Assembly (NCBI GenBank): GCA_964450705.1
Contig: CAYVDB010000005.1
Location: 1-46,353 of the forward strand
Length of the DNA: 46,353 nucleotides
DNA from: CAYVDB01 sp964450705
GTDB lineage: Bacteria > Patescibacteriota > Minisyncoccia > Phycocordibacterales > Zambryskibacteraceae
Direction of reading: 5' to 3'
A model generated the notes under the pieces. That model searched no databases. It worked only from the letters and a program-made list of their open reading frames with translations, and had not been told where the DNA came from. How positions within the stretch are numbered: the stretch's first letter is position 1; every line of letters starts with the position of its first letter. This document shows positions 31,098-38,984 of this stretch, in pieces. The position numbers were made by a program, and so were the translations under genes.

Positions 31098-34082
31098 ATG
31101 AAAGAGGACCCTTTTATCTCTGCCTATAAGTCTCTTAATTCTGAGCAGAAAAAAGCTGTAGACGCGATTGAAGGCCCAGTGATGGTGATTGCAGGTCCTG
31201 GGACAGGTAAGACTTCTATTTTGACGTTACGAATTGCAAATATACTTCGAAAAACAGACACAACCCCTGATAGTATTTTGGCACTTACTTTTACGGAATC
31301 AGCTGTATATTCGATGAGGAAAAAGCTCGCTGAACTTATTGGTTCCCGAGCATACAAGGTGAATATTGCGACCTTCCATTCGTTTTGCAACGACATTATC
31401 GAGCGTTACCCGGAGTACTTTCCAAGAATTATTGGCGGAACTCCAATAAGTGAAGTAGATCAGGTTCGCATTGTCGAGAATATATTTGAAGAAAATTCTT
31501 TCTCTATTATTAAACCATTCGGAAATATCTTCTATTATTTACGCCCAGCCATCCAAGCAATCCAAGCGCTCAAGCGAGAGAATATTGATCCGAAAGAATT
31601 TACAAATAGAGTAAAAGCCGAAGAAGAAAGATTCCTTGCTTTGGAAGACCTCTATCATACAAAAGGTAAGTATAAGGGCCATATGAAAGGTATTTATAAG
31701 GTGACAGAGAAAAAGATCGAAAAAAACAAAGAACTCGCGGTTGTCTTTGAAGAGTACGAGAAATCTCTTGCTCTGGAGAAAAAATATGATTATGAAGATA
31801 TGATACTTGAAGTAATTCGTGTTCTCGAGAAAGAAAACGATTTATTACTTATCTTACAAGAAGAATATCATTACATACTTGCTGATGAGCATCAGGATGC
31901 AAACAATGCTCAAAATAGAATTCTTGAATTGCTTTCTTCGTTCCACGATTCTCCAAATCTATTTATTGTTGGAGATGAGAAACAGGCCATATACCGTTTC
32001 CAAGGGGCTTCCTTAGAAAATTTTCTGTACTTCAAAAGAAAATATCCTCAAGCTCTTCTTTTGGCTCTTGAGAAGAATTATCGTTCCACACAGATTATCC
32101 TAGATGTAGCGCACTCTCTCATCGAAAATAATCCCGTATCTCTAGAAGCTTTACGTATTCCTCTCCAGGGGGTATCTCTTGAAGGTCCTCCTGTCGCTCT
32201 CTATGAATTAAAAACTAAAGAAGAGGAAATTTCTTTTCTTGTCGAAAATATAAAAAGTCGCATTAGTTCCGGTGTTTTACCTAGCGAGATTGCAGTGCTA
32301 TATCGTAATAATAAAGATGCCATAGAAATATCCAGATTACTTGAGAAGTTTGATATACCATTTGGAGTTCACTCTGACGAGGACGTTTTTCATGACTTTG
32401 ATATTCGAAAATACATAGAAATACTTAGAGCAGTTCATGCCTATGGGAAGGAACAGTTTATTGCGCCAATTATGTTTTTTGATTGTTTTGGGCTACCTCT
32501 TCTTGATGTATACCGTCTTATTTCCTTTGCTTCAAAAGAAAGAAAAAATATATATGATTTTCTGAGCAATCCTTTGCTTTTAAAGCAGGCGGAAATAACA
32601 GAGACCACGGCGTTTCTGAATTTTGGGGACGTTATGAAAAAATGGGCTCGTCTTGCAAAAAATAAACCACTTCTTGAGGTATTGGAAACCATTTTAAGGG
32701 AGTCTGGTTTTGTAGAGAGTATTCTTAGCAGTAAAGGATCTCTTGCAAAGATAGAGCGAATGGATGGGTTTCTGTTGTCTGCACGAGAACTTGTCCAAAC
32801 AAAAAGAGGGGCAACTCTCAATGATTTCATTGATTTTGTTGATACGCTTGAGGTTCATAATATTAAAATTCGGAAGAAAAATAGACCTCAATTTAATGAG
32901 GCGGTTTCTTTGATGACCGCCCACAAATCAAAAGGTCTGGAGTTTAAAGTAGTTTATATTGTCGGCCTTAATCAGAGCGTTTGGGGAGATAAGAAGCTTC
33001 GGGAACATTTCTCCCTGCCTATATTTTCCGATATTCCAGAGGATTCTTTTATAGAGGATGAACGTCGTCTTTTTTATGTTGCGCTTACCCGTGCAAAAGA
33101 GGAGGTTGTGATACTTTATTCGAGGCTTTCTTCAAACGGTAAAGAAGAATTAGGAAGCCAATTTCTTGACGAGTTGCGTAAAGATAAACTCTTGAAGGAG
33201 AAAGTATCTATTGAGATTTCTTTTAAAGACGGCATTGCTCCGGTCTCGTTCCCAGGTATTTCAATTTCTGACAAAAAATATTTACGATCGCTTTTCCTTG
33301 AGCAAGGGCTTAATGTGACAGCTCTTAATAATTTTTTAGAATGTCCCTGGAAATATTTCTTTGAGAATTTGATTAGAATTCCTAAAACTCCAGAAAAGTC
33401 CGCACTTTTTGGGGTTGCAGTTCATAGCACCTTAAGAGAAGCTTTGCTATTGGTGAAACAGGGTAAAAAGGTTGAAGAGCGGGAATTTCTTAAGATTTTT
33501 GAGAGATTTTTAAGTCGAGAGCCCTTGTCTCCAATAGATTTTAAAGAGGCTTTAAGAAAAGGCAAAAAAGCTTTAGTAGGGTATAGAAAAAAATATATAA
33601 AAAACTGGGGCGGGGAATCTCTTCCAGAGGTTTCAATTGCAGGAGTTTTTACTACGCTCGTTGATGGCACCAAGCTTCTCCTACGTGGGCAAATTGATAG
33701 GGTCGATCTTTTAGAAGGCTCGTTTGTTCGAGTGGTTGATTATAAGACCGGGAAACCAAAGTCACGCAATGCTATCCTTGGAGAAACTTCTGATTCCGAA
33801 GGTAACATGAAGCGTCAGTTGGATTTTTATAAACTTCTTCTCGACTTATATGAGGATGGCAAGTATAACATGAGGGAAGGGGTAATCGACTTTGTTGAAC
33901 CAACCGATCGAGGAGACTACAAGCAAGAATTTTTCTTTTTTGAAGATAAGGATAGGAGTGCCATTGAGAGTCTTGTTAAGGAGATTGGCAACGAGATACA
34001 AAACTTTACATTTTGGGATAAGAACTGCGGGAAGAAGGATTGTAAATTTTGTGAACTTCGTAAAAGCTTACATGAAGATTAG
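31098..34082 (+). CDS. UvrD/Rep-type helicase fused to an Fe-S PD-(D/E)XK nuclease
   Basis: A 994-residue superfamily 1A helicase. Motifs: Walker A AGPGTGKTSI, Ia LTFTESAVYSM, II DEHQD (Tyr of the usual DEYQD is His), III GDEKQAIYRFQGAS, IV YRSTQIIL, V TAHKSKGLEFKVVYI and VI RRLFYVALTRAKEE. From about residue 735 comes a RecB/AddB-like nuclease: LNVTALNNFLECPWKYFF, VAVHSTLREAL (His), GQIDRVD and VDYKTGKPK (catalytic Asp and Lys). The end CGKKDCKFCEL adds three cysteines that with CPWKYFF could hold a 4Fe-4S cluster, as in AddB, Dna2 and Cas4. It may act alone in double-strand break resection or repair; no second AddAB-like subunit is adjacent. Its TAG overlaps the convergent gene's TAA. Confidence 0.92.
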   Translation: MKEDPFISAYKSLNSEQKKAVDAIEGPVMVIAGPGTGKTSILTLRIANILRKTDTTPDSILALTFTESAVYSMRKKLAELIGSRAYKVNIATFHSFCNDIIERYPEYFPRIIGGTPISEVDQVRIVENIFEENSFSIIKPFGNIFYYLRPAIQAIQALKRENIDPKEFTNRVKAEEERFLALEDLYHTKGKYKGHMKGIYKVTEKKIEKNKELAVVFEEYEKSLALEKKYDYEDMILEVIRVLEKENDLLLILQEEYHYILADEHQDANNAQNRILELLSSFHDSPNLFIVGDEKQAIYRFQGASLENFLYFKRKYPQALLLALEKNYRSTQIILDVAHSLIENNPVSLEALRIPLQGVSLEGPPVALYELKTKEEEISFLVENIKSRISSGVLPSEIAVLYRNNKDAIEISRLLEKFDIPFGVHSDEDVFHDFDIRKYIEILRAVHAYGKEQFIAPIMFFDCFGLPLLDVYRLISFASKERKNIYDFLSNPLLLKQAEITETTAFLNFGDVMKKWARLAKNKPLLEVLETILRESGFVESILSSKGSLAKIERMDGFLLSARELVQTKRGATLNDFIDFVDTLEVHNIKIRKKNRPQFNEAVSLMTAHKSKGLEFKVVYIVGLNQSVWGDKKLREHFSLPIFSDIPEDSFIEDERRLFYVALTRAKEEVVILYSRLSSNGKEELGSQFLDELRKDKLLKEKVSIEISFKDGIAPVSFPGISISDKKYLRSLFLEQGLNVTALNNFLECPWKYFFENLIRIPKTPEKSALFGVAVHSTLREALLLVKQGKKVEEREFLKIFERFLSREPLSPIDFKEALRKGKKALVGYRKKYIKNWGGESLPEVSIAGVFTTLVDGTKLLLRGQIDRVDLLEGSFVRVVDYKTGKPKSRNAILGETSDSEGNMKRQLDFYKLLLDLYEDGKYNMREGVIDFVEPTDRGDYKQEFFFFEDKDRSAIESLVKEIGNEIQNFTFWDKNCGKKDCKFCELRKSLHED

Positions 34083-34795
34083 TTATCAGAAAGGGCCGTA
34101 TCGATGATACTTTTAACAACATCATATGGATAAGCCCCCTCTATAGCTATTTTTTCGCCATTAGGTGCAATAAGGACGCTATAAGGAGTCCCTCGAGCTC
34201 CAGCTTTCTGCCCGTCATTAATATGGTCCGTTACAACTTGGGCAAACTGTCCACCAGATAGACACGTATTGAATTTATCCACATCTAGACCAAGAGACCC
34301 GGCTATTTTAGGTAACTCACTTGGATCAAGTGAGTCGTTCGAGTTTGTTTTTTCATAAATAGCGTCGATGTATTTCCAAAATACATCTTTCCCACCAATA
34401 GAAGCTGCGCACTCAGAGGCTTCTGCTTCTTTGCGAGCTTTCTTGTGAAGATTATCAATTGGCATGTGTCGATACACCCAAGCAACTTTTCCTTCTGCTC
34501 CGTACTCATCCATAATCATTTTCATTGTTTGATGGAACTGCTTGCAGTAAGGGCATTCTGTGTCAGAGAATTCAATAATAGCAACAGGCGCATTAGGGTT
34601 TCCGCGGATATGATCTTTCTCTGTAATTGGGTTTACTTGAATTGCGCCGACCACTTGATTGCGTCTGTCTGAGCCGTTAGGGAATTGCTTTGTCTCCTTT
34701 GATGACAAAAATATACCTCCGCCAACCAGAGCCCCTGCGATAATAATTGAGAATGGCACTATCCATGGATTTGGTTTTACAGTCTGTGGTTCCAT
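34079..34795 (-). CDS. Membrane-anchored DsbA-like thioredoxin
   Basis: A 238-residue protein with one N-terminal membrane helix (WIVPFSIIIAGALVGGGIFL) and an extracytoplasmic thioredoxin domain of the DsbA/thioredoxin_4 type. The active site is ECPYCKQF (CPYC) and the cis-proline loop is GARGTPYSV. Two more cysteines (SECAAS, FNTCLSG) match the BdbD-like subgroup. It should oxidise or isomerise exported proteins, for example the cysteine-containing pilin encoded near 10410, though this link is inference. No DsbB/VKOR partner is in the window. It is convergent with the helicase gene, with a four-base overlap at the stops. Confidence 0.9.
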   Translation of the reverse strand: MEPQTVKPNPWIVPFSIIIAGALVGGGIFLSSKETKQFPNGSDRRNQVVGAIQVNPITEKDHIRGNPNAPVAIIEFSDTECPYCKQFHQTMKMIMDEYGAEGKVAWVYRHMPIDNLHKKARKEAEASECAASIGGKDVFWKYIDAIYEKTNSNDSLDPSELPKIAGSLGLDVDKFNTCLSGGQFAQVVTDHINDGQKAGARGTPYSVLIAPNGEKIAIEGAYPYDVVKSIIDTALSDN

Positions 34796-34864
34796 ATCAT
34801 TTTTAGCTATTTAGGTAGTAGAGACTAGTATATCATTCTCTCTGCGCTATGGTAGGCTACTCTT

Positions 34865-35662
34865 ATGACCATATTTGATGGGATTATCCTAGGGATATTA
34901 CAGGGGATCACCGAGTTTCTGCCTGTGTCTTCATCAGGGCACCTTATTATTGCTCGTGATATTTTAGGGATTAATACCTACGGGAGCCTTTCATTTGATG
35001 CGGTACTCCAATTAGCAACTGCTTGTGCTCTTTTGGTTTATTTTCGTTCAGATTTATTTGATCTACTTAGAACATTTACAGATATTCTATCTCGAAAAGA
35101 GGTCTCTAAAGAACGTCGTACTTTACTTTTTGGCGTTGTGTTCGCAACTATTCCGGCAATTGTATTTGGATTTTTACTCGAAGACTTAATGGGTACTCTC
35201 TTTAGGAGCGCATCTTTAGTGGCGTCTGCGTTGATTTTTGGTAGCGTTCTTATGTTTTATGCTGAAAAAATAGTGTCTAAACCCTCTGAAGTTCTAACTA
35301 AGAGAAAGGCTTTTGTAATAGGTCTTTTTCAGTCTTTGGCTTTAGTGCCAGGTATATCAAGGTCTGGATCAACTATATCTGGAGGTATGATTTTAGGCTT
35401 ATCTCGAGAAGTCGCTACTCGATTCAGTTTTATCTTAGCCTTCCCGATTCTCTTTGGTTCCGGATTAAAAAAACTGTTTGAGATTATTCTGAGCTCGGGA
35501 GTTGACCAAGATTTTAATGTCCTTTTTTTTGCAACAGTAACTGCATTTTTAGTGGGACTTGTGGCAATTCGTTTCCTTCTTAATTTTTTAAAGAAAAGAA
35601 CTCTCTTACCTTTTATTATTTATAGACTAGCTCTTGCTCTTCTTATATTTGTCTTTGTATAG
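34865..35662 (+). CDS. uppP: Undecaprenyl-diphosphatase (BacA/UppP)
   Basis: Recycles undecaprenyl pyrophosphate for peptidoglycan and surface polymer synthesis. The 265-residue polytopic protein has ILQGITEFLPVSSSGHL and PGISRSGSTISGGM, the two conserved catalytic regions, and seven to eight hydrophobic helices. Length is normal. Its presence indicates a peptidoglycan-type cell wall. A terminator at 35713-35732 ends it. Confidence 0.96.
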   Translation: MTIFDGIILGILQGITEFLPVSSSGHLIIARDILGINTYGSLSFDAVLQLATACALLVYFRSDLFDLLRTFTDILSRKEVSKERRTLLFGVVFATIPAIVFGFLLEDLMGTLFRSASLVASALIFGSVLMFYAEKIVSKPSEVLTKRKAFVIGLFQSLALVPGISRSGSTISGGMILGLSREVATRFSFILAFPILFGSGLKKLFEIILSSGVDQDFNVLFFATVTAFLVGLVAIRFLLNFLKKRTLLPFIIYRLALALLIFVFV

Positions 35663-35712
35663 AAAAGGCCGTCCCAAGGTCATTAGTACAGCCCTACCGC
35701 AGCAGAAACATC

Positions 35713-35732
35713 CCTTAAAATAAGGATTTTTT
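35713..35732 (+). terminator. Intrinsic terminator of uppP
   Basis: CCTTA (35713-35717), AAA loop, TAAGG (35721-35725), then ATTTTTT. The stem is short but the U-run is good. Confidence 0.55.
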
Positions 35733-35733
35733 A

Positions 35734-36306
35734 CTAGAAGGGGAGCGTGTGTGTAAGCGTTGTACTTTGAACACTTTCCCAATTTGAGGTATCAAGCGGG
35801 ATGTTAATGAGTTGCCCGCCTTCTTTGAAGATAAGTTTATTGTTAGCTCGGGCGTACTCATAGATATCTTTTGTGATTCTCACATCCTCAATACAGTAAT
35901 CTATAACTTTCTGATACTCGCCATCTTTCCACCACTTCATTGCCTCTAATCCGTGACCGCTTTTATTTCTTTGTAATGTTCCTTCGGCAATCTGATCAAG
36001 CTTCATTCTTCGTCCATAAGAACTTTTAATTTCTTTTAGAATATCAAGACTCTTAATTTTTGTAAGATCTCCAGTGTAATAGCGATTGAGAACTGGGATA
36101 TCAAAGGAGTCGCTATTAAAACCTATCAAAAGATCAGTTGTTTCTAATATTGGCCAAAGTTCTTTTAGTTCTTCTTCTTTAAAACTTTTATATTGATCTG
36201 TTTTGCTATCATATATACACACGACAAATAGGTTGGGGAATACATACTTTCCATCAAGAGTAGTTATAATTCCATCTGTTTCAATATCAAAAAAAATCTT
36301 TCGCAT
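35734..36306 (-). CDS. RNase H-like (DEDD) 3'-5' exonuclease, predicted
   Basis: 190 residues of ribonuclease H-fold exonuclease. Exo I is FFDIETDG (Asp and Glu), Exo II is LIGFNSDSFDIPVL (Asp), and Exo III is YCIEDVRITKDIY (Asp). This pattern fits the YprB-like predicted ribonuclease group more than DnaQ, because it lacks the HX4D of classical proofreading enzymes. The substrate is unknown. I use the ATG at 36306; a TTG nine codons upstream would overlap hisS. It follows hisS by ten bases and is likely co-transcribed with it. Confidence 0.85.
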   Translation of the reverse strand: MRKIFFDIETDGIITTLDGKYVFPNLFVVCIYDSKTDQYKSFKEEELKELWPILETTDLLIGFNSDSFDIPVLNRYYTGDLTKIKSLDILKEIKSSYGRRMKLDQIAEGTLQRNKSGHGLEAMKWWKDGEYQKVIDYCIEDVRITKDIYEYARANNKLIFKEGGQLINIPLDTSNWESVQSTTLTHTLPF

Positions 36307-36316
36307 CGCTAAAATT

Positions 36317-37552
36317 TTATTTTGAGGATACAATAAAATCTCTTATCTCTTCTGCATTTGCGCAGACTTTTTCCTTACCTCCTTTTGTGGATTCTTTTAC
36401 AAGATATTGTGAGGAGGTATCGGTTATCAGAAGTACAAAAGGAATTTTGTTTCTTTCTGCATATTTATAGAAATCACCAGACTGTTTACTAAGCCCAAAA
36501 AGGGAAGCGTTTAAATCTTTTTCCCTTATTTGAGCTGTAATTTTTTCTGCCACTTCTTTATTACTTTCATCTGTAAAGCCAACTGAAATATTCGTTTCTG
36601 ATACATATGGGGGAATAAGGTTTCTTGTTTCAAGAAAGTCTTGCAACGTAACATCGCCCATGCCAAAACCAACAGCAGGAATATTTTGATCATCAAAAAG
36701 AGAGGTCAAATTATCATAACGCCCACCTCCAAAAAGCGAGCGTCTATTCTCGGGGTGCTTATCAAATATTTCAAATATTACGCCTGTATAGTAGTCAAAA
36801 CCTCTTTCAATTTTTTCTGAAAAAACTAAATTTGAAATACCCTTCGATTTTAAGCCTTCTATGACAAGATTAAGTCTTTCGCTTTTCTCCATCTCTATTT
36901 GGAGGTTGCTACCGAGGATTTCTTCAATTCCTTTTTTCCGTTCATCATCAGATATTTTTTTGTCTCGAAGCCTCCTCCATTTTCGTTCTTGTTCGGGAGA
37001 TAGTGTTTCTGGCGTAACTCTAATTCCGTTAATTTTCAATGGATTTGCCCTGTCGTTTATTTGAATTTCAAAATCATTATCTTTTGCTCCAAAAGCGCAC
37101 ATTATTTTGTAAGCAATTTCGATTATTTCAATGTCCGCTTGAATATCATCTTTACCAAAGAGATCTACGTTGAGCTGGTAGTGCTCTCTGAGACGTCCTT
37201 TTTGTGGATTTTCATAGCGGAATAGATTAGGCATAGAGTACCAACGTAGAGGAAAACCAAGTTCTCTTCTTTTCTTTGCAACCATGCGGGCAACTGTCGG
37301 TGTCATCTCTGGCCTAAGAGTTACCTCTCTTCCTCCTCGATCTGTGAATGTGTATGTTTGCTCGTTTACAATCTCGTCTCCGCTTTTCGCCTTATAAAGA
37401 TCTGCGGGCTCGAGAGGAGATGCCCCATATTCAACATAACCATATTTTTCTACCTCTTTTCTGATAGTTTCAAACATCCACTTAAGGGTTTTTTGTTCTT
37501 CAGGGTAGAAGTCGCGGACACCTTTATAGGGGTCGGTAGAAAGTTTTGACAT
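36317..37552 (-). CDS. hisS: Histidyl-tRNA synthetase
   Basis: Class II synthetase, 411 residues. Motif 1 region GVRDFYPEEQ, motif 2 PNLFRYENPQKGRLREHYQL, histidine-specific GFDYYTGVIFEIF and LFGGGRYDNL, motif 3 AVGFGMGDVTL and a C-terminal anticodon-binding domain (NISVGFTDESNKEVAEKI). The start at 37552 is divergent from the TruB-like gene, only 19 bases away. Confidence 0.96.
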   Translation of the reverse strand: MSKLSTDPYKGVRDFYPEEQKTLKWMFETIRKEVEKYGYVEYGASPLEPADLYKAKSGDEIVNEQTYTFTDRGGREVTLRPEMTPTVARMVAKKRRELGFPLRWYSMPNLFRYENPQKGRLREHYQLNVDLFGKDDIQADIEIIEIAYKIMCAFGAKDNDFEIQINDRANPLKINGIRVTPETLSPEQERKWRRLRDKKISDDERKKGIEEILGSNLQIEMEKSERLNLVIEGLKSKGISNLVFSEKIERGFDYYTGVIFEIFDKHPENRRSLFGGGRYDNLTSLFDDQNIPAVGFGMGDVTLQDFLETRNLIPPYVSETNISVGFTDESNKEVAEKITAQIREKDLNASLFGLSKQSGDFYKYAERNKIPFVLLITDTSSQYLVKESTKGGKEKVCANAEEIRDFIVSSK

Positions 37553-37556
37553 GTGC

Positions 37557-37565
37557 TATATTCTA
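37557..37565. promoter_or_regulatory. Overlapping divergent -10 elements of hisS and the truB-like gene
   Basis: On the plus strand TATATT (37557-37562) is nine bases before ATG 37572. On the minus strand TAGAAT (37560-37565) is seven bases before ATG 37552. -35 boxes would lie inside the coding regions and are poor, so this is a moderate call. Confidence 0.4.
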
Positions 37566-37571
37566 GCAGAA

Positions 37572-38330
37572 ATGGCTAAAGTAGAACATATTTTGATTCT
37601 ATATAAAGAAATAGGCGAGACCCCTCTTGAGTGCCTTATTCGTTTTAAAGATTCTCATCCGGAATATAAAGATATAAAAATGACCTATGCGGGCCGGCTT
37701 GACCCAATGGCAGAGGGCGTTCTCGTAGTGCTTGCTGGTAGTATTCGCGAAGAAGAGAAAAAAGAAATTTTAGAAGCAGACAAAGAATATGAATTTGAAA
37801 TCCTTTGGGGGTTTGAGACCGACACCTATGACATATTGGGCCTGGTAACTTCTGTAGGAAAAGAGCCAATAAAAAATTTTGATAAAAAGCTTCCTAAACT
37901 TTTAGAAAAAGTCCTCAATAAAAAGACCCAAGAGTATCCTCCATACTCTTCAAGAACCGTAAATGGGAGAAGCCTTTTTGAATGGGCACGGGAGGGAAGA
38001 ATTAACGAAGTAGATATTCCCACACGACACATCAAAGTATTTTCTTTGAGTCACATTGAGACGCGCAGGGTTCTTCAGAAAGAAATTCTTTCCTATACAA
38101 GAGATAGGGTTTCAAAAGTGCGTGGAGATTTCAGACAGGAAGAAATCTTAAAGAAGTGGGCAGAAAGTGTTATAGAAGATGAGTATGCTCTGGTTTCTAA
38201 GTGTAAAGCGGCAGTTTCCTCAGGGACTTACATTCGTTCACTGGCGCATATTTTGGGTAAAGAAATGGGAAGTGGCGCCCTTGCTTACTCTATAAAACGT
38301 ACTAGGGTTGGAGAATATAAACTTAAATAA
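37572..38330 (+). CDS. Divergent TruB-family pseudouridine synthase paralogue
   Basis: A 252-residue TruB-like protein. The catalytic loop is TYAGRLDPMAEGVLVVLAG, with the Asp conserved but AGRLDPMAEG in place of the standard AGTLDPLATG. EYEFEILWGFETDTYDILG matches TruB's KXYXXXXXLGXXTDTXDXXG. KCKAAVSSGTYIRSLAHILG is a good match to the C-terminal TruB motif. A canonical truB is present at 42527-43159, so this one probably modifies another RNA position. I start at the ATG 37572 (MAKVEHILILYKEIGETPL). It is divergent from hisS. Confidence 0.85.
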   Translation: MAKVEHILILYKEIGETPLECLIRFKDSHPEYKDIKMTYAGRLDPMAEGVLVVLAGSIREEEKKEILEADKEYEFEILWGFETDTYDILGLVTSVGKEPIKNFDKKLPKLLEKVLNKKTQEYPPYSSRTVNGRSLFEWAREGRINEVDIPTRHIKVFSLSHIETRRVLQKEILSYTRDRVSKVRGDFRQEEILKKWAESVIEDEYALVSKCKAAVSSGTYIRSLAHILGKEMGSGALAYSIKRTRVGEYKLK

Positions 38331-38333
38331 GTA

Positions 38334-38361
38334 TTGACTTTTCATAAAAATTAAGTATTGT
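38334..38361 (+). promoter_or_regulatory. Promoter of gene 38404-38949
   Basis: TTGACT (38334-38339), 16-base spacer, TATTGT (38356-38361). Confidence 0.6.
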
Positions 38362-38403
38362 TTTGTTGGATTTTGCTCACATAACCCTTTTCAAGAGGAA
38401 AAA

Positions 38404-38949
38404 ATGAGTGATGCTTGGGCAGAAATGTCTTTGGGCTATCTTCAGGATCTTGAAGAAGCTCATCAAAGAGGAGTGCTTCCTTCTCGAGAGAAGTTCCAAG
38501 CGCTCCTCGGTCTCGAACTCGAACTTCGGGTTCGAGTAGACTATGATCTCTCGATCCGCGAACTTCTCTCAACTTTCTCGAACAGCTTGGTTATTGAGGA
38601 GGAAGTAGAGGAATCGGACATCTACGCAGAGCGCGTAGGGCCTGGGTCTGGGCTTCGTATGGTAAACATGAGGCCCGTGGACCCTGGTAAACTTCTCAGC
38701 GTAGATGATTTTGAGAGCGTTCTTCCCCCAGGTCAGAAATATGCGACTCTTGGAGAAGGGCTCCATTTTCTGAAACGAAACCACGGCTCTCGTGCACTCG
38801 GCCCTCTCATCATGGTGCACCAGTTTTCTTCCGGGCGTCGTATGGCGGTTTTTGTTGGAAGCCGTTCTGGGGGAGAAGTTTCTGCTGTACGTTTCAGGCC
38901 TCGTGATCTCAAGTGGAAAGGTTGCCGGCATCTCATTGTTTCTCCTTGA
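38404..38949 (+). CDS. Conserved-looking soluble protein, unknown
   Basis: 181 residues, no recognised family, no membrane segment. The N-terminal half is helical and acidic (LSIRELLSTFSNSLVIEEEVEESD); the C-terminal half looks like mixed alpha/beta with several Gly-turns (GEGLHFLKRNHGSRALGPL, SSGRRMAVFVGSRSGG). It is GC-rich compared with the neighbours. AGAGG precedes the ATG by five bases, and it has its own promoter and a terminator at 38961-38981. This is the largest of the independently expressed orphan genes in the window. Confidence 0.7.
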   Translation: MSDAWAEMSLGYLQDLEEAHQRGVLPSREKFQALLGLELELRVRVDYDLSIRELLSTFSNSLVIEEEVEESDIYAERVGPGSGLRMVNMRPVDPGKLLSVDDFESVLPPGQKYATLGEGLHFLKRNHGSRALGPLIMVHQFSSGRRMAVFVGSRSGGEVSAVRFRPRDLKWKGCRHLIVSP

Positions 38950-38960
38950 ATTGAAGCAAA

Positions 38961-38981
38961 AACCCCGACTAGGTCGGGGTT
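38961..38981. terminator. Bidirectional terminator between 38404-38949 and typA
   Basis: AACCCCGAC (38961-38969), loop TAG, GTCGGGGTT (38973-38981). TTTCGTT follows on the plus strand and a U-rich GTTTTTGC follows on the minus strand. Confidence 0.88.
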
Positions 38982-38984
38982 TCG

